Origin: Massilia antarctica
GTDB lineage: Bacteria; Pseudomonadota; Gammaproteobacteria; Burkholderiales; Burkholderiaceae_D
Assembly (NCBI RefSeq): GCF_015689335.1
Contig: NZ_CP065053.1
Span: 2,046,001-2,110,000 of the forward strand
DNA length: 64,000 bases
Reading direction: 5' to 3'
Shown: one piece after another, positions 46,744-56,059 of the stretch
How positions within the stretch are numbered: position 1 is the stretch's first letter
Layout of the letters: each line of letters starts with the position of its first letter
Program-made: the position numbers and the translations under genes
The notes under the pieces: model-generated
What the model was told of the DNA's origin: nothing
What the model saw: only the letters and a program-made list of their open reading frames with translations
Database searches by the model: none

Positions 46744-47805
46744 TCAGAAAGCGTGATTGACGCCCAGTGCATAGATATTCATGCTCGACGGAATGGTCGG
46801 GCCTTTCTTGTTGGACGCATCGGCATACAGATAAGTGCGTGGCGACAGGCTGTACTCGTAGCCGATCGACATTTGCTTGGTCGACTGCATGCCCTGGTTC
46901 AGCGCGCCCTGTTTCTTGCGGCCGTAACCGGCGAGAATCTTGCTCGAACCCATCTTGTAATTGGCGCCGACCACCCACGAACGGGCATCTTCGCTGTTAA
47001 AGAAGGTGTGGCCGCGGTCTTGCTGGACGCGGGTGGCCATCAGTTTCAGTTCCGGCGTGGCCATGACGTAGCCGGCGATCGAGAACAGGCGCGATTCGAC
47101 CGCGTTGCGTTCGGCTGCCAGCATCACGGAGCCCTTGGCGCCGCTGTAGGTGGCCGAGACCGAATACGGATTGGCCGACGCTTCCGAACCAGCGCGGTAT
47201 TGCGGATTGGCCGGGGTGCCGCGGCCGGTGATGGCTACCGAACCCGAGCTCGCTTCCTTGGTGCCGACCGTGGCATTGATCTGGAAGCCGTTGATCAGGT
47301 TCGAGTTATAGAACACGGCGTTGGAGAAGCGGTTGGTCGAATTGCCCACCGAGCCGAGCGGATCGGAGGTGTAGCCGGCGACCATCAGGTCGGTCTGGAA
47401 ACCGGCAGGGCTGGGCACGCCGTGGAAAGGCTCGAACTGGGTGCTGCTTTCCTGGAACGCGGTCAGGCCGCGTCCGATGCGCACCATGCCGAAGCCGCCT
47501 TGCAGGCCGACCCGGCTCTGACCCTGGAACAGCGGACGCTGGACGCCGCCGGCGCCCTGCTCGATGGTGCCCGAATCCGGTTCATAGCGGATTTCCAGCT
47601 GGAACACGGCTTTCAGGCCGCTGCCGAGATCCTCGACGCCTTTGAAACCGAGCGTGTTATTGGCGCGCTTGCCGATGGCCAGCGATTGGTCGGTACGTTT
47701 GATCATGCCGGCATCAACCGTGCCGTAGATGACCACAGACGATTGGGCTTGTGCAAAGCCGGCGCTTGCGCCGAGAAGTGCCAGAGCGACCAGTGATTTT
47801 TTCAT
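46744..47805 (-). CDS. General porin, Burkholderiales type
   Basis: 353 residues from ATG 47805 with AAGGAC 8 bp upstream (a GTG at 47811 is possible). Signal peptide 1-20. Mature N-terminus QSSVVIYGTVDAGMI and NTLGFKGVEDLGSGLKAVFQ, C-terminus GVNHAF ending in Phe. Paralogue of the neighbouring porin, shorter by about 74 residues, mainly in loops. The tandem pair may serve different solutes. Confidence 0.94.
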   Translation of the reverse strand: MKKSLVALALLGASAGFAQAQSSVVIYGTVDAGMIKRTDQSLAIGKRANNTLGFKGVEDLGSGLKAVFQLEIRYEPDSGTIEQGAGGVQRPLFQGQSRVGLQGGFGMVRIGRGLTAFQESSTQFEPFHGVPSPAGFQTDLMVAGYTSDPLGSVGNSTNRFSNAVFYNSNLINGFQINATVGTKEASSGSVAITGRGTPANPQYRAGSEASANPYSVSATYSGAKGSVMLAAERNAVESRLFSIAGYVMATPELKLMATRVQQDRGHTFFNSEDARSWVVGANYKMGSSKILAGYGRKKQGALNQGMQSTKQMSIGYEYSLSPRTYLYADASNKKGPTIPSSMNIYALGVNHAF

Positions 47806-47811
47806 GTACAC

Positions 47812-48259
47812 GTCCTTAAAAAGTGAATCCGTCGAATCCGACAGTGCGTCGAGTTTTCAATTTCCTGAACACTCGGATTAAGAAACCTTAATTGCTTGGC
47901 CATGTGTTGCCGACCATCTTGGTTGATTATGAGGGGTAGAATTGGTTGAAAGCCAATGATTCCAGCAGTGCTGTTGTATTTATGAAACGACACACGGTAT
48001 TGATGCAGGCAAGAAGACCTGCATTTAAATGAAAAGCTTTCATGTGGTATTCCACATATTCTTACTGACAAGCTTTGTGCGAAATCAAGGAAGTGCCCAT
48101 CAGCGTCCCCCGCCCGGCGCGCCTGACGTAGACTTTACAACGTCGGCTGCCCCCGCATCAGCCAGGCAAATATTGTATATTGGCAACCAAGCCGGTGCCA
48201 TGCGGGCTGTAGCAGACTCAGCGGATTGATCTCCTCCACTCAACGAGATGGCATGAACC
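47812..48259. other. Intergenic region between divergent porin and Sel1 genes
   Basis: 448 bp, clearly more AT-rich in 47820-48080 than its surroundings. It must hold promoters for both genes, but I could not fix any with confidence. Short open frames here have no support. Confidence 0.5.
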
Positions 48260-49906
48260 ATGGCAAACCGTGAAGAATTAGCGCTCATCCGTGGCGCCCG
48301 CGCCGGCCGCGTCGTGGCCCAGCTCGAATTGGGCACGCTCTATCTGTTCGGCAGCGCGGGCTTGCCCAAAAGCTTGCCGACGGCGCTGCACTGGCTCGAC
48401 CGCGCCGCCCAGCAGGGCTGCGCCAGCGCCTGCCAGCTGATCGGCACCCATATTCCCTTCGACGTCGCGCTGCAGAGCCAGCGCCCGGTGGCCTGCTGGT
48501 TCGGGCAAGCCTTCGAGGAGGGCAACCTGCGCGCCGGCCTGGTGCTGGCCCAGCTGATATTGGGCGGGCAGGGGGGCGAGGTGGCGGGCCCCGCGCGGCG
48601 CGAGCAAGCTTTTGCCGCGCTGGAGGCGGGCGCGGCGGCGGGCCTGGCCGAGGCCCAGTGGCTGCTGTCGCAGCACCGGCGCCTGGCCGCCACCCTGGAA
48701 GCGCCCGAGCCCGAGCCGGCGCCGGCCGCGCCCGCGCTGCGCCCGGCACCGGCACCGGCACCGGCGGCGGCGCAGGGTGCCGCGCCGCAACGCGCGGCCG
48801 ACGCGCGCTGGCTGCAGCGCGCCGCCGACAGCGGCATGCCGCAGGCCCAGCTCTCGCAGCTCGACCATGACTGGGAAGCTGGCCTGATGGACGCCTATGC
48901 CACCCGCGCGCTGCCGCTGGCCAGGGCGCTGGCGCGGCAACTGGGCGCCAGTCCGCGCGCGCTCGGCCAGCTCAGCCAGGCAGACGTCACCCTGTTGTCG
49001 CGCTGCGCCCGGGCGCTGGCCGCCGGCGCGCTGGCGGGCGCGGGGGAGCACGGCGCCGACGAAGCGGAAATCCGCCATTTCTTCGAACTGGCCGCGGCCG
49101 AGCACGAAGCCCACGCCCAGATGGCGGTCGGGCTATGGTGCGCGCGCATGCAGGTCGATGGCAAGCGCATCGCGGTCGGCGAAGGATCGGCCAACTTCAA
49201 GAAAGCGATCCGCTGGCTGACCCTGGCCGGCAACCAGGGACTGGCCGAAGCCTGGTATGCGCTCTCGCGTATCTATATCAAGCCCGAATTTTCCCAGCGC
49301 AATGTGCTCGACGCCCAGCGCTACCTGGAGCGCGCTGCCGAGATGGGTTACCGCGACGCCCAGCTCGAATGCGGCAACAGCGCCTGGCGCGCGCGCCGCG
49401 AAAATGAAAACAACGATGTGCGGGCGGTGTATTGGCTGCAAAAGGCGGCGCTGCAGGGCTGTCCGCAGGCGGGGGCGGCCTTGCACAAGATCGCGCCGCG
49501 CTGCGAGGGCGCGGCTTACACCGAAACGGGGGCCCTGACCGCGTACGGGCTGGGCAGCGCGCATCCGCTGCTGGCCGCGCGCCTGGAGCTGGCGGCCCTG
49601 TTCGGGCTCACGCGTGCCGAGGCGCTGCTGATCGACGTCAAGGCGGCCGACCAGGGGCATTGCCTGGTAATCGATATCCGCAGCAGCTACGGGCGCAGCA
49701 AACGGCGCCTGGTGGTGATCGATTCGATGCACGAGCGCCACGCGCTGGACCGCATCGTACGGCTGTTCGACGGCGTCAATTGCGGTCCGGGCGGTCCGGA
49801 GGGTAATTACAGGCAGCGCCTGTACCGCCTCAAGACCTTGGTTCCCGAGTCCGAGGGAGCGCATGCGGAGCACGGTGAAGTGGAAGTCTACGAAATGGCC
49901 GCCTGA
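48260..49906 (+). CDS. Sel1-repeat protein with conserved C-terminal domain
   Basis: 548 residues, no signal peptide. Sel1-type helical repeats occur at about 18-55 (AQLELGTLYLFGSAG), 300-345 (AIRWLTLAGNQGLAEAWYAL), 346-380 (AQRYLERAAEMGYRDAQLE) and 388-415 (AVYWLQKAALQGCPQAGAAL). An Ala/Pro linker is at about 150-177. The last 110 residues (ALFGLTRAEALLIDVKAADQ onward) are a separate domain without known role. Sel1 repeats bind proteins, often cell-envelope or signalling partners. Surroundings give no clear function. Confidence 0.82.
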   Translation: MANREELALIRGARAGRVVAQLELGTLYLFGSAGLPKSLPTALHWLDRAAQQGCASACQLIGTHIPFDVALQSQRPVACWFGQAFEEGNLRAGLVLAQLILGGQGGEVAGPARREQAFAALEAGAAAGLAEAQWLLSQHRRLAATLEAPEPEPAPAAPALRPAPAPAPAAAQGAAPQRAADARWLQRAADSGMPQAQLSQLDHDWEAGLMDAYATRALPLARALARQLGASPRALGQLSQADVTLLSRCARALAAGALAGAGEHGADEAEIRHFFELAAAEHEAHAQMAVGLWCARMQVDGKRIAVGEGSANFKKAIRWLTLAGNQGLAEAWYALSRIYIKPEFSQRNVLDAQRYLERAAEMGYRDAQLECGNSAWRARRENENNDVRAVYWLQKAALQGCPQAGAALHKIAPRCEGAAYTETGALTAYGLGSAHPLLAARLELAALFGLTRAEALLIDVKAADQGHCLVIDIRSSYGRSKRRLVVIDSMHERHALDRIVRLFDGVNCGPGGPEGNYRQRLYRLKTLVPESEGAHAEHGEVEVYEMAA

Positions 49907-49918
49907 GCCGACGGGCGG

Positions 49919-49978
49919 GAGCCGGACGGCGAGCCGAACGGCAAGCCGAACGGCAAGCCGAATGGCAAGCCCGATACC
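49919..49978. repeat. 12-bp tandem repeat
   Basis: Four clean units of (A/G)AGCCGAACGGC plus a decayed fifth, starting 13 bp behind the Sel1 stop codon. Confidence 0.9.
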
Positions 49979-49997
49979 GTTGACCTGAGAGTTGAAG

Positions 49998-50069
49998 CGC
50001 GGCCCAAGGGCGGGGCCCAAGGGCGCGGCCCAAGGGCGGGGCCAAAGGGCGCGGCCCAAGGGCGCGGCC
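49998..50069. repeat. 13-bp tandem repeat with alternating units
   Basis: Five units of CGSGGCCCAAGGG (49998-50062) and a partial sixth. The third base alternates C, G, C, G, C, giving a 26-bp higher order. Between convergent Sel1 and dapF genes. Confidence 0.9.
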
Positions 50070-50099
50070 GCCAGTCGCGCCAGAACGCGAGGCCGACAG

Positions 50100-50960
50100 C
50101 TAGACCGTGATTTCGCCGTCGAACACCGTCACGGCCGGTCCGCTGAGCATCACCGGCTGGCCATCGCCTGCCCAGGCGATCGACAATTCCCCGCCGCGCG
50201 CACTGACGCGCACAGGCGAATCGAGCAGCCCGCGCCGGATGCCGGCCACCACGGCCGCGCACGAACCCGTGCCGCAGGCCAAGGTTTCGCCGGCGCCCCG
50301 TTCATACACGCGCAGCCGCACATGATGCCGGTCCACCACCTGCATGAAGCCTGCATTGACCTTGTTCGGAAAGCGCACATGCGCTTCGATCAGCGGTCCG
50401 GTTTCCTGCACCGGCGCCAGGTCGAGATCGTCCACCACCTGCACCGCGTGCGGATTGCCCATCGACACGACCGAGACGAATACCGTCTTGCCGCCCTGAT
50501 ACTTGATCGGCAAGGGCCACAAGGTGTCGCGCCCCTCGGCCCAGCCGCCCAGGCCGGCCGCATCGAACGGCACCTGGGCGGTTTCCAGCACCGGCGCCCC
50601 CATGTCGACCGTGATCGTGCCATCGGCTTCCAGGCGCGGGGTGATGACACCCTTCATGGTTTCCACGCGGATGCTGGTCTGGCGGGTCATGCCCTTGTCG
50701 GTCACAAACTTGACGAACGCGCGCGCGCCGTTGCCGCACTGCTCGACTTCGCCGCCATCGTTATTAAAAATCCGATAACGGAAATCGCATTCCGGATTCT
50801 GTGCCTTTTCCACCACCAGGATCTGGTCGGCACCGATGCCGAAACGCCGGTCCGCCAGGCGCTGCCACTGGGTGGGCGTGAAATCGACTTGCTGGCTGAT
50901 GGCATCGATCACGATAAAATCGTTGCCAGCGCCATGCATCTTGGTAAATTTGAGTTTCAT
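50100..50960 (-). CDS. dapF: Diaminopimelate epimerase
   Basis: 286 residues. The two catalytic cysteines are Cys75 ([10 protein letters not shown]) and Cys229 ([10 protein letters not shown]). It turns LL- into meso-diaminopimelate for lysine and peptidoglycan. It follows the acyltransferase gene by 24 bp and ends close to the tandem repeats. DUF484-xerC, its usual partners, lie 5 kb further. Confidence 0.96.
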   Translation of the reverse strand: MKLKFTKMHGAGNDFIVIDAISQQVDFTPTQWQRLADRRFGIGADQILVVEKAQNPECDFRYRIFNNDGGEVEQCGNGARAFVKFVTDKGMTRQTSIRVETMKGVITPRLEADGTITVDMGAPVLETAQVPFDAAGLGGWAEGRDTLWPLPIKYQGGKTVFVSVVSMGNPHAVQVVDDLDLAPVQETGPLIEAHVRFPNKVNAGFMQVVDRHHVRLRVYERGAGETLACGTGSCAAVVAGIRRGLLDSPVRVSARGGELSIAWAGDGQPVMLSGPAVTVFDGEITV

Positions 50961-50984
50961 CTTGTCAGTATATCCCTGGCGCGA

Positions 50985-51857
50985 TTATTTTTTCTCGTAA
51001 GGCGAGGGTTCGCCCGGCGGACGGGTCTTGAAGCGCTTGTGCGTCCAGAAATACTCGGCCGGCGCCTCGCGCACCCGCTCCTCGATAAACGCATTCATGC
51101 GCCGCGCCGATTCCACGATGTCGTCGCCCGGATAGTCCTCCCACGCCGGGTAAAACCTCACCTTCCAGCCCGTGTAATTGGGCAAGAACGTCGCCACCAC
51201 CGGAATCACCTGGGCACCGGTGGCCGCCGCGAGGCGTCCGGGCGCGGTCAGGGTGGCGGCGGGAATGCCGAAAAACGGCACGAAGGCGGCATCCTTGTCG
51301 CCGAAATCCATATCCGGCAGCATGAAATAGGGCAGGTTCTCGCGCATGGCGCGGATGATCGGCTTGACGCCCTCCTTGCGGGAGAACAATTTCACCGGCC
51401 GAAAACGAGCGCGTCCCTTGCGCAATACCTCGTCGAACACCACATTTTTCTGCGGCACATACATCGAGCACACATTCAGTTCCAGCATGACCGCCATGCC
51501 GGCCACGTCCAGGCACACGAAGTGCGGGCACAGCAAGATGGTCGGGCGGCCCTCGATCTGTGCCAGCGGCACACCGGGCTCGACGTGGATCAGGCGGCGC
51601 AGGCGCGCCTTCGGCGCCCACCACAGGATGGCGCGCTCCCACACGCTGCGCGAATACGACTGGAAATGCTGGCGCGCCAGCACCACCCGCTGCGCCTCGG
51701 ACAGTTCCGGCATGCACATGCGCAGATTCGTCAGCGCGATCTCGCGGCGCTTCCTGAGCACCATGAACAGCAGGCTGCCCATGCCCGTGCCGATGCGTCC
51801 CAGCACCGGCAGAGGCAACCAGTGCATCAGCCACATCAGACCCAACAGAAACTTCAT
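50985..51857 (-). CDS. LpxL/HtrB-type lipid A late acyltransferase
   Basis: 290 residues. N-terminal membrane segment (1-32), HX4D active site His112-Asp117 (PHFVCLD) and the later YFWTHKRFKTRPPGE, typical of lauroyl/myristoyl transferases. It adds a secondary acyl chain to Kdo2-lipid A at the inner membrane. Overlaps the next acyltransferase gene by 4 nt. Confidence 0.92.
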   Translation of the reverse strand: MKFLLGLMWLMHWLPLPVLGRIGTGMGSLLFMVLRKRREIALTNLRMCMPELSEAQRVVLARQHFQSYSRSVWERAILWWAPKARLRRLIHVEPGVPLAQIEGRPTILLCPHFVCLDVAGMAVMLELNVCSMYVPQKNVVFDEVLRKGRARFRPVKLFSRKEGVKPIIRAMRENLPYFMLPDMDFGDKDAAFVPFFGIPAATLTAPGRLAAATGAQVIPVVATFLPNYTGWKVRFYPAWEDYPGDDIVESARRMNAFIEERVREAPAEYFWTHKRFKTRPPGEPSPYEKK

Positions 51858-52705
51858 GCTTTCTCCCCTGCATCCGGAGCGGCCACGCCGCCGGGCTGCT
51901 TGTAACGGTTATAACTCCAGAAATACTGGGCCGGGCAGCGCGCGATCAGCTGCTCCATGGCGCGGTTGATGGTGCTCGCCTGCTGGACGGCGCTGCCGTC
52001 GAGTTTCTCGCCGAACGGCACGAAGCGCACGATGAAACCCTGACCGCCAGGGCGCCGCTCGGCATACACCAGGATGATCTCGGCATTGCCCATCTGCGCC
52101 AGCTTGGCCGGCAAGGTCATGCTGTAGGCCGGGCGTCCGAAAAACGGCGCCCACACGCCTTCGCCCTCCTGCGGCACCTGGTCCGGCAGCACCCCGATCG
52201 GCTCGCCGCGCTTGAGGCACTTGGCCAGGATCCGCACGCCCGACAGATTGGCCGGCGCCAGATGCAGATTATGGCGCGCGCGGGCGCCCTCGATGAGCGG
52301 CTTGAGGGCCGCCTGCTTGGGCGGACGGTACATCACGGTCAGCTTGGTGCGCAGCGCGATCTGCTGGGCGGTGATCTCGAAACAGCCCAGGTGTGGCGTG
52401 AGAAACACAATGCCGCGCCCGGCGTCGAGGACCGACTGGACATAGTCCCAGTTCTCGTCGGTGGCCAGGCGTGCCACTCTATCGGGCGGCGCGCACCACA
52501 CGAAGGCCAGTTCGGTGATCGACTTGCCGGACTCGGCGATGGCGGCCGACAAGTGCCGGCCGAAGCCGGCCGCGCGCAGATTGGTGCGCATCAGCCTGCG
52601 GTAAGAAGGGGAAGCAAGATACGCGAACCAGCCCAGCGCGGCGCCCATGACATGCAGGACCGGCAGCGGCAGCTTCGATAAGGTACGGAACAGGATTACT
52701 AACAT
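51854..52705 (-). CDS. LpxL/HtrB-type lipid A late acyltransferase, second copy
   Basis: 283 residues from ATG 52705 (a TTG at 52723 is possible). HX4E site His105-Glu110 (PHLGCFE), an LPDQVPQEGEGVW segment and YFWSYNRYK near the end. The tandem pair probably acylates different positions of lipid A. Divergent from metK across 186 bp, a common arrangement. Confidence 0.92.
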   Translation of the reverse strand: MLVILFRTLSKLPLPVLHVMGAALGWFAYLASPSYRRLMRTNLRAAGFGRHLSAAIAESGKSITELAFVWCAPPDRVARLATDENWDYVQSVLDAGRGIVFLTPHLGCFEITAQQIALRTKLTVMYRPPKQAALKPLIEGARARHNLHLAPANLSGVRILAKCLKRGEPIGVLPDQVPQEGEGVWAPFFGRPAYSMTLPAKLAQMGNAEIILVYAERRPGGQGFIVRFVPFGEKLDGSAVQQASTINRAMEQLIARCPAQYFWSYNRYKQPGGVAAPDAGEKA

Positions 52706-52835
52706 GGTTTTGACATCGTTCAAAAAACGGCTAGTTGCTTAGCCAAAATTTCTCAAGGAGCGTAAAATACCACGTATGCAGGATCCGCCGAGTTAATAGA
52801 CAACTTGCGAAGCGGAATATAAATGTCGCTAAAGC

Positions 52836-52861
52836 GTCGCAGGCAACCCGGTTACTGCGAC
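52836..52861 (+). promoter_or_regulatory. Hairpin in the metK leader
   Basis: GTCGCAG and CTGCGAC form a 7-bp stem 30 bp before metK. A second GTCGC at 52825 could pair with the same right arm, allowing two states. No known riboswitch class recognised. Confidence 0.35.
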
Positions 52862-52891
52862 TTCAATTCCAACCAGTAACAGGAGCATTGC

Positions 52892-54058
52892 ATGTCAAAC
52901 GACTACCTCTTTACGTCCGAATCCGTCTCGGAAGGCCATCCAGACAAGGTTGCCGACCAAATTTCCGACGCCATCCTCGACGCCATTCTCGAGCAAGACC
53001 CGAAAGCGCGCGTCGCCGCCGAGACTTTATGCAATACGGGTCTGGTGGTGCTGGCCGGTGAAATCACCACCCACGCCAACGTCGACTATATTCAGGTCGC
53101 GCGCGAAACCATCAAGCGCATCGGCTACGACAACACCGACTACGGCATCGACTACCGCGGCTGCGCCGTGATGGTTTGCTACGACAAGCAATCGCCCGAC
53201 ATCGCCCAGGGCGTCGACGAAGGCGCCGGGCTCGACCTGGACCAGGGTGCCGGCGACCAGGGCTTGATGTTCGGCTACGCCTGCGACGAAACGGCCGAGC
53301 TGATGCCGGCCGCGATCCACTACGCACACCGCCTGGTCGAGCGCCAGTCGCAGCTGCGCAAGGATGGCCGCCTGCCGTGGCTGCGTCCGGATGCCAAGTC
53401 GCAAGTGACTTTACGCTACGTCAACGGCCGTCCGGTGGGAGTCGACACCGTGGTACTGTCGACCCAGCACGCGCCGGAAGTGACGCACTCGCAGATCGAA
53501 GAAGCGGTGATTGAAGAGATCATCAAGAAAGTGCTGCCGGCCGAATGGCTGCACGGCACCCGCTACCTGGTCAACCCGACCGGGCGCTTCGTGATTGGCG
53601 GTCCGCAGGGCGATTGCGGCCTGACCGGTCGCAAGATCATCGTCGACACCTACGGCGGCGCGGCGCCGCACGGCGGCGGTGCGTTTTCGGGCAAGGACCC
53701 ATCCAAGGTCGACCGTTCCGCGGCCTACGCGGCGCGCTACGTGGCCAAGAACGTGGTGGCGGCCGGACTGGCGCGCCAGTGCCAGGTGCAGGTCAGCTAT
53801 GCGATTGGGGTGGCCAAGCCGATCAACATCACGGTGTACACCGAAGGCACGGGCATCATTCCCGACGAAAAAATCGCCGCGCTGGTGATGGAGCACTTCG
53901 ACCTGCGTCCGAAAGGCATCGTCCAGATGCTTGATTTGCTGCGTCCGATCTACCAGAAGAGTGCGGCGTACGGCCACTTTGGCCGCGAAGAGCCGGAATT
54001 CACCTGGGAGCGCACCGACAAGGTCGCCCTGCTGCGCGCCGAGGCCGGCCTGTCCTGA
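52892..54058 (+). CDS. metK: S-adenosylmethionine synthetase
   Basis: 388 residues with AGGAG before ATG. ATP motif GHPDK (15-19), GAGDQG-like segment here [13 protein letters not shown], and the P-loop [16 protein letters not shown]. It makes SAM from methionine and ATP. It opens the methyl-cycle run metK - ahcY - metF. A hairpin at 54068 follows the stop. Confidence 0.97.
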   Translation: MSNDYLFTSESVSEGHPDKVADQISDAILDAILEQDPKARVAAETLCNTGLVVLAGEITTHANVDYIQVARETIKRIGYDNTDYGIDYRGCAVMVCYDKQSPDIAQGVDEGAGLDLDQGAGDQGLMFGYACDETAELMPAAIHYAHRLVERQSQLRKDGRLPWLRPDAKSQVTLRYVNGRPVGVDTVVLSTQHAPEVTHSQIEEAVIEEIIKKVLPAEWLHGTRYLVNPTGRFVIGGPQGDCGLTGRKIIVDTYGGAAPHGGGAFSGKDPSKVDRSAAYAARYVAKNVVAAGLARQCQVQVSYAIGVAKPINITVYTEGTGIIPDEKIAALVMEHFDLRPKGIVQMLDLLRPIYQKSAAYGHFGREEPEFTWERTDKVALLRAEAGLS

Positions 54059-54067
54059 CGCGACATG

Positions 54068-54096
54068 TGCGAACCGCCAACGTCCGGCGGTTCGCA
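54068..54096 (+). terminator. Hairpin behind metK
   Basis: TGCGAACCGCC/GGCGGTTCGCA stem (11 bp), 10 bp after the stop codon. No T-run follows; possible factor-dependent terminator or mRNA-stabilising end. Confidence 0.5.
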
Positions 54097-54103
54097 ACCC
54101 CAC

Positions 54104-54157
54104 ACCGGGGTCTGACCTCTGATTCGAAACATTTCGAATCAGAGGTCAGACCCCGGT
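54104..54157. repeat. Long perfect palindrome, copy 1
   Basis: 26-bp arms around two bases: left arm starts ACCGGGGTCTGACCTCTGAT, right arm ends CAGACCCCGGT. Nearly identical to 54316-54367. Confidence 0.9.
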
Positions 54158-54315
54158 TGTCGTTTGTCGTCGATTTTCTCGTGGGGCAATGAGAGTACTG
54201 TCGCATTGCTGCTAAATGCGCACGAATCTCGCGAAACAGCCCCCTCCAATGCCGGGCTTCAGCGTCCCATTCTCCCATTCCACAGCCACGATGCCGCTAC
54301 GCCAGATTCCCTCGC

Positions 54316-54367
54316 CGGGGTCTGACCTCTGATTCAAAATGTTTCGAATCAGAGGTCAGACCCCGGT
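54316..54367. repeat. Long palindrome, copy 2
   Basis: 25-bp arms with one mismatch near the centre, otherwise the same as copy 1, 211 bp away. The 158 bp between the copies hold no gene or motif I know. Confidence 0.9.
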
Positions 54368-54454
54368 TGTAGGAAAGCGAGATGGGACTGTGGGATTTCT
54401 ACCGGGGGCGAAATTTGGCTGGCGCAACTTGGCGTTAGCGGCTAAACTTCTTCG

Positions 54455-54522
54455 TTCCGAGGAGCGTTGCGACGAAATTCCCATTTCGCCAGGCTCGGAA
54501 ATCCACCGCAACTGCGCTCACG
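54455..54522 (+). ncRNA. S-adenosylhomocysteine (SAH) riboswitch
   Basis: The sequence fits the SAH riboswitch consensus: TTCCGAGGAGCGTTGCGAC, an inner hairpin CGAAAT/ATTTCG (54473-54488), then CCAGGCTCGGA, and ACTGCGCTCAC. P1 pairs TCCGAG with CTCGGA; GAGCG (54462-54466) pairs with CGCTC (54515-54519) as the pseudoknot. It ends 30 bp before ahcY, which removes SAH, so SAH accumulation should turn expression on. Confidence 0.93.
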
Positions 54523-54552
54523 TTACTTTTTTCTAACTGAAAGGAGGGCGTG

Positions 54553-55977
54553 ATGAACGCCGTACTCAAATCTTCGCAAGACTTCCACATCGCCGATCTT
54601 TCCCTCGCTGCCTGGGGCAACAAGGAAATCAAGATCGCTGAAACCGAAATGCCCGGCCTGATGGCCATCCGCGAGGAATTCGCAGCAAGCCAGCCCCTCA
54701 AGGGAGCGCGCATCACCGGTTCGCTGCACATGACCATCCAGACCGCCGTGCTGATCCAGACCCTGGAAGCCCTCGGCGCCAGGGTCCGCTGGGCATCGTG
54801 CAATATCTACTCGACCCAGGACCACGCCGCCGCCGCCATCGCCGCGTCCGGTACCCCCGTGTTCGCCGTCAAGGGCGAAACCCTGGATGAATACTGGGAT
54901 TACACCCACCGTATCTTCGAGTGGCCAAGCGAAGCCGGCCAGCCGGTGTATTCGAACATGATCCTCGACGATGGCGGCGATGCCACCCTGCTGCTGCACC
55001 TGGGCACGCGCGCCGAGACCGATCCGTCGGTGCTGTCCAAGCCGGGTTCGGAAGAGGAAATCTGCCTGTTCAACTCGATCAAGGCGCATCTGGCCAAGGA
55101 TGCCACCTGGTATTCCAAGCGCTTGCCGCAAATCCTCGGCGTGACCGAGGAAACCACCACCGGCGTGCATCGCCTGTACCAGATGCACAAGGAGGGCAAG
55201 CTGGCCTTCCCGGCCATTAACGTCAACGATTCGGTCACCAAGTCGAAGTTCGATAATCTGTACGGTTGCCGCGAATCGCTGGTCGATGGCATCAAGCGCG
55301 CCACCGATGTGATGATCGCCGGTAAAGTCGCCGTCATCGCCGGCTATGGCGACGTGGGCAAGGGCTCGGCCCAGGCCATGCGCGCGCTGTCGGCCCAGGT
55401 GTGGGTCACCGAAATCGATCCGATCTGCGCACTGCAGGCGGCGATGGAAGGCTACCGCGTCGTGACCATGGATTACGCCGCCGAACATGGCGATATCTTC
55501 GTCACTTGCACCGGCAACTACCATATCCTGACCGAACAGCACATGCTGGCCATGAAGGACCAGGCCATCGTCTGCAATATCGGCCACTTCGATAACGAAA
55601 TCGATGTCGCCTCGCTCAAGAAATATGAGTGGGAAAACATCAAGCCGCAGGTCGATCACATCATCTTCCCGAGCGGCAAGCGCATCATCCTGCTGGCGGA
55701 AGGCCGCCTGGTCAACCTCGGTTGCGGTACCGGCCACCCATCGTACGTGATGAGCTCCTCGTTCGCGAACCAGACCATCGCCCAGATCGAACTGTTCGCC
55801 AACACCGACAAGTACCCTGTCGGCGTGTACGTGCTGCCCAAGCATCTGGACGAGAAAGTGGCGCGCCTGCAGCTCAAAAAGCTCAATGCGCAACTGACCG
55901 TGCTGACCGACGAGCAAGCGGCGTACATCACCGTCAGCAAGGAAGGCCCTTACAAGCCTGACCATTACCGCTATTAA
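54553..55977 (+). CDS. ahcY: Adenosylhomocysteinase
   Basis: 474 residues from ATG 54553 with AAGGAGGG upstream (a GTG at 54550 is possible). NAD motif GYGDVGKG (264-271), EITTGVHRL-like segment here [11 protein letters not shown], and C-terminal [10 protein letters not shown]. It splits SAH into adenosine and homocysteine. Controlled by the SAH riboswitch in its leader. Confidence 0.97.
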   Translation: MNAVLKSSQDFHIADLSLAAWGNKEIKIAETEMPGLMAIREEFAASQPLKGARITGSLHMTIQTAVLIQTLEALGARVRWASCNIYSTQDHAAAAIAASGTPVFAVKGETLDEYWDYTHRIFEWPSEAGQPVYSNMILDDGGDATLLLHLGTRAETDPSVLSKPGSEEEICLFNSIKAHLAKDATWYSKRLPQILGVTEETTTGVHRLYQMHKEGKLAFPAINVNDSVTKSKFDNLYGCRESLVDGIKRATDVMIAGKVAVIAGYGDVGKGSAQAMRALSAQVWVTEIDPICALQAAMEGYRVVTMDYAAEHGDIFVTCTGNYHILTEQHMLAMKDQAIVCNIGHFDNEIDVASLKKYEWENIKPQVDHIIFPSGKRIILLAEGRLVNLGCGTGHPSYVMSSSFANQTIAQIELFANTDKYPVGVYVLPKHLDEKVARLQLKKLNAQLTVLTDEQAAYITVSKEGPYKPDHYRY

Positions 55978-55986
55978 TCAGTAGCA

Positions 55987-56030
55987 CCGGCGCGCGCTGC
56001 CTTGCGCAACGCGCGCCGGCTGATGTTTTT
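55987..56030 (+). terminator. Probable terminator of ahcY
   Basis: CCGGCGCGCG/CGCGCGCCGG stem with 13-nt loop followed by CTGATGTTTTT. It may be partial, since the next genes belong to the same pathway. Confidence 0.6.
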
Positions 56031-56059
56031 CTCTTATCAACCGGACTTTCGCTTCCCTT

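Noticed and set aside
48029..48229. Small open frame of 66 codons upstream of the Sel1 gene
   Set aside because: No ribosome site, composition changes along the frame, no motif; probably leader sequence.
49919..50069. CRISPR-like array
   Set aside because: Units are 12-13 bp, directly joined, without unique spacers, and there are no cas genes.
54104..54367. The two palindromes as a small CRISPR or as inverted repeats of an IS
   Set aside because: Each copy is itself a hairpin, and the 158 bp between them cannot code a transposase.
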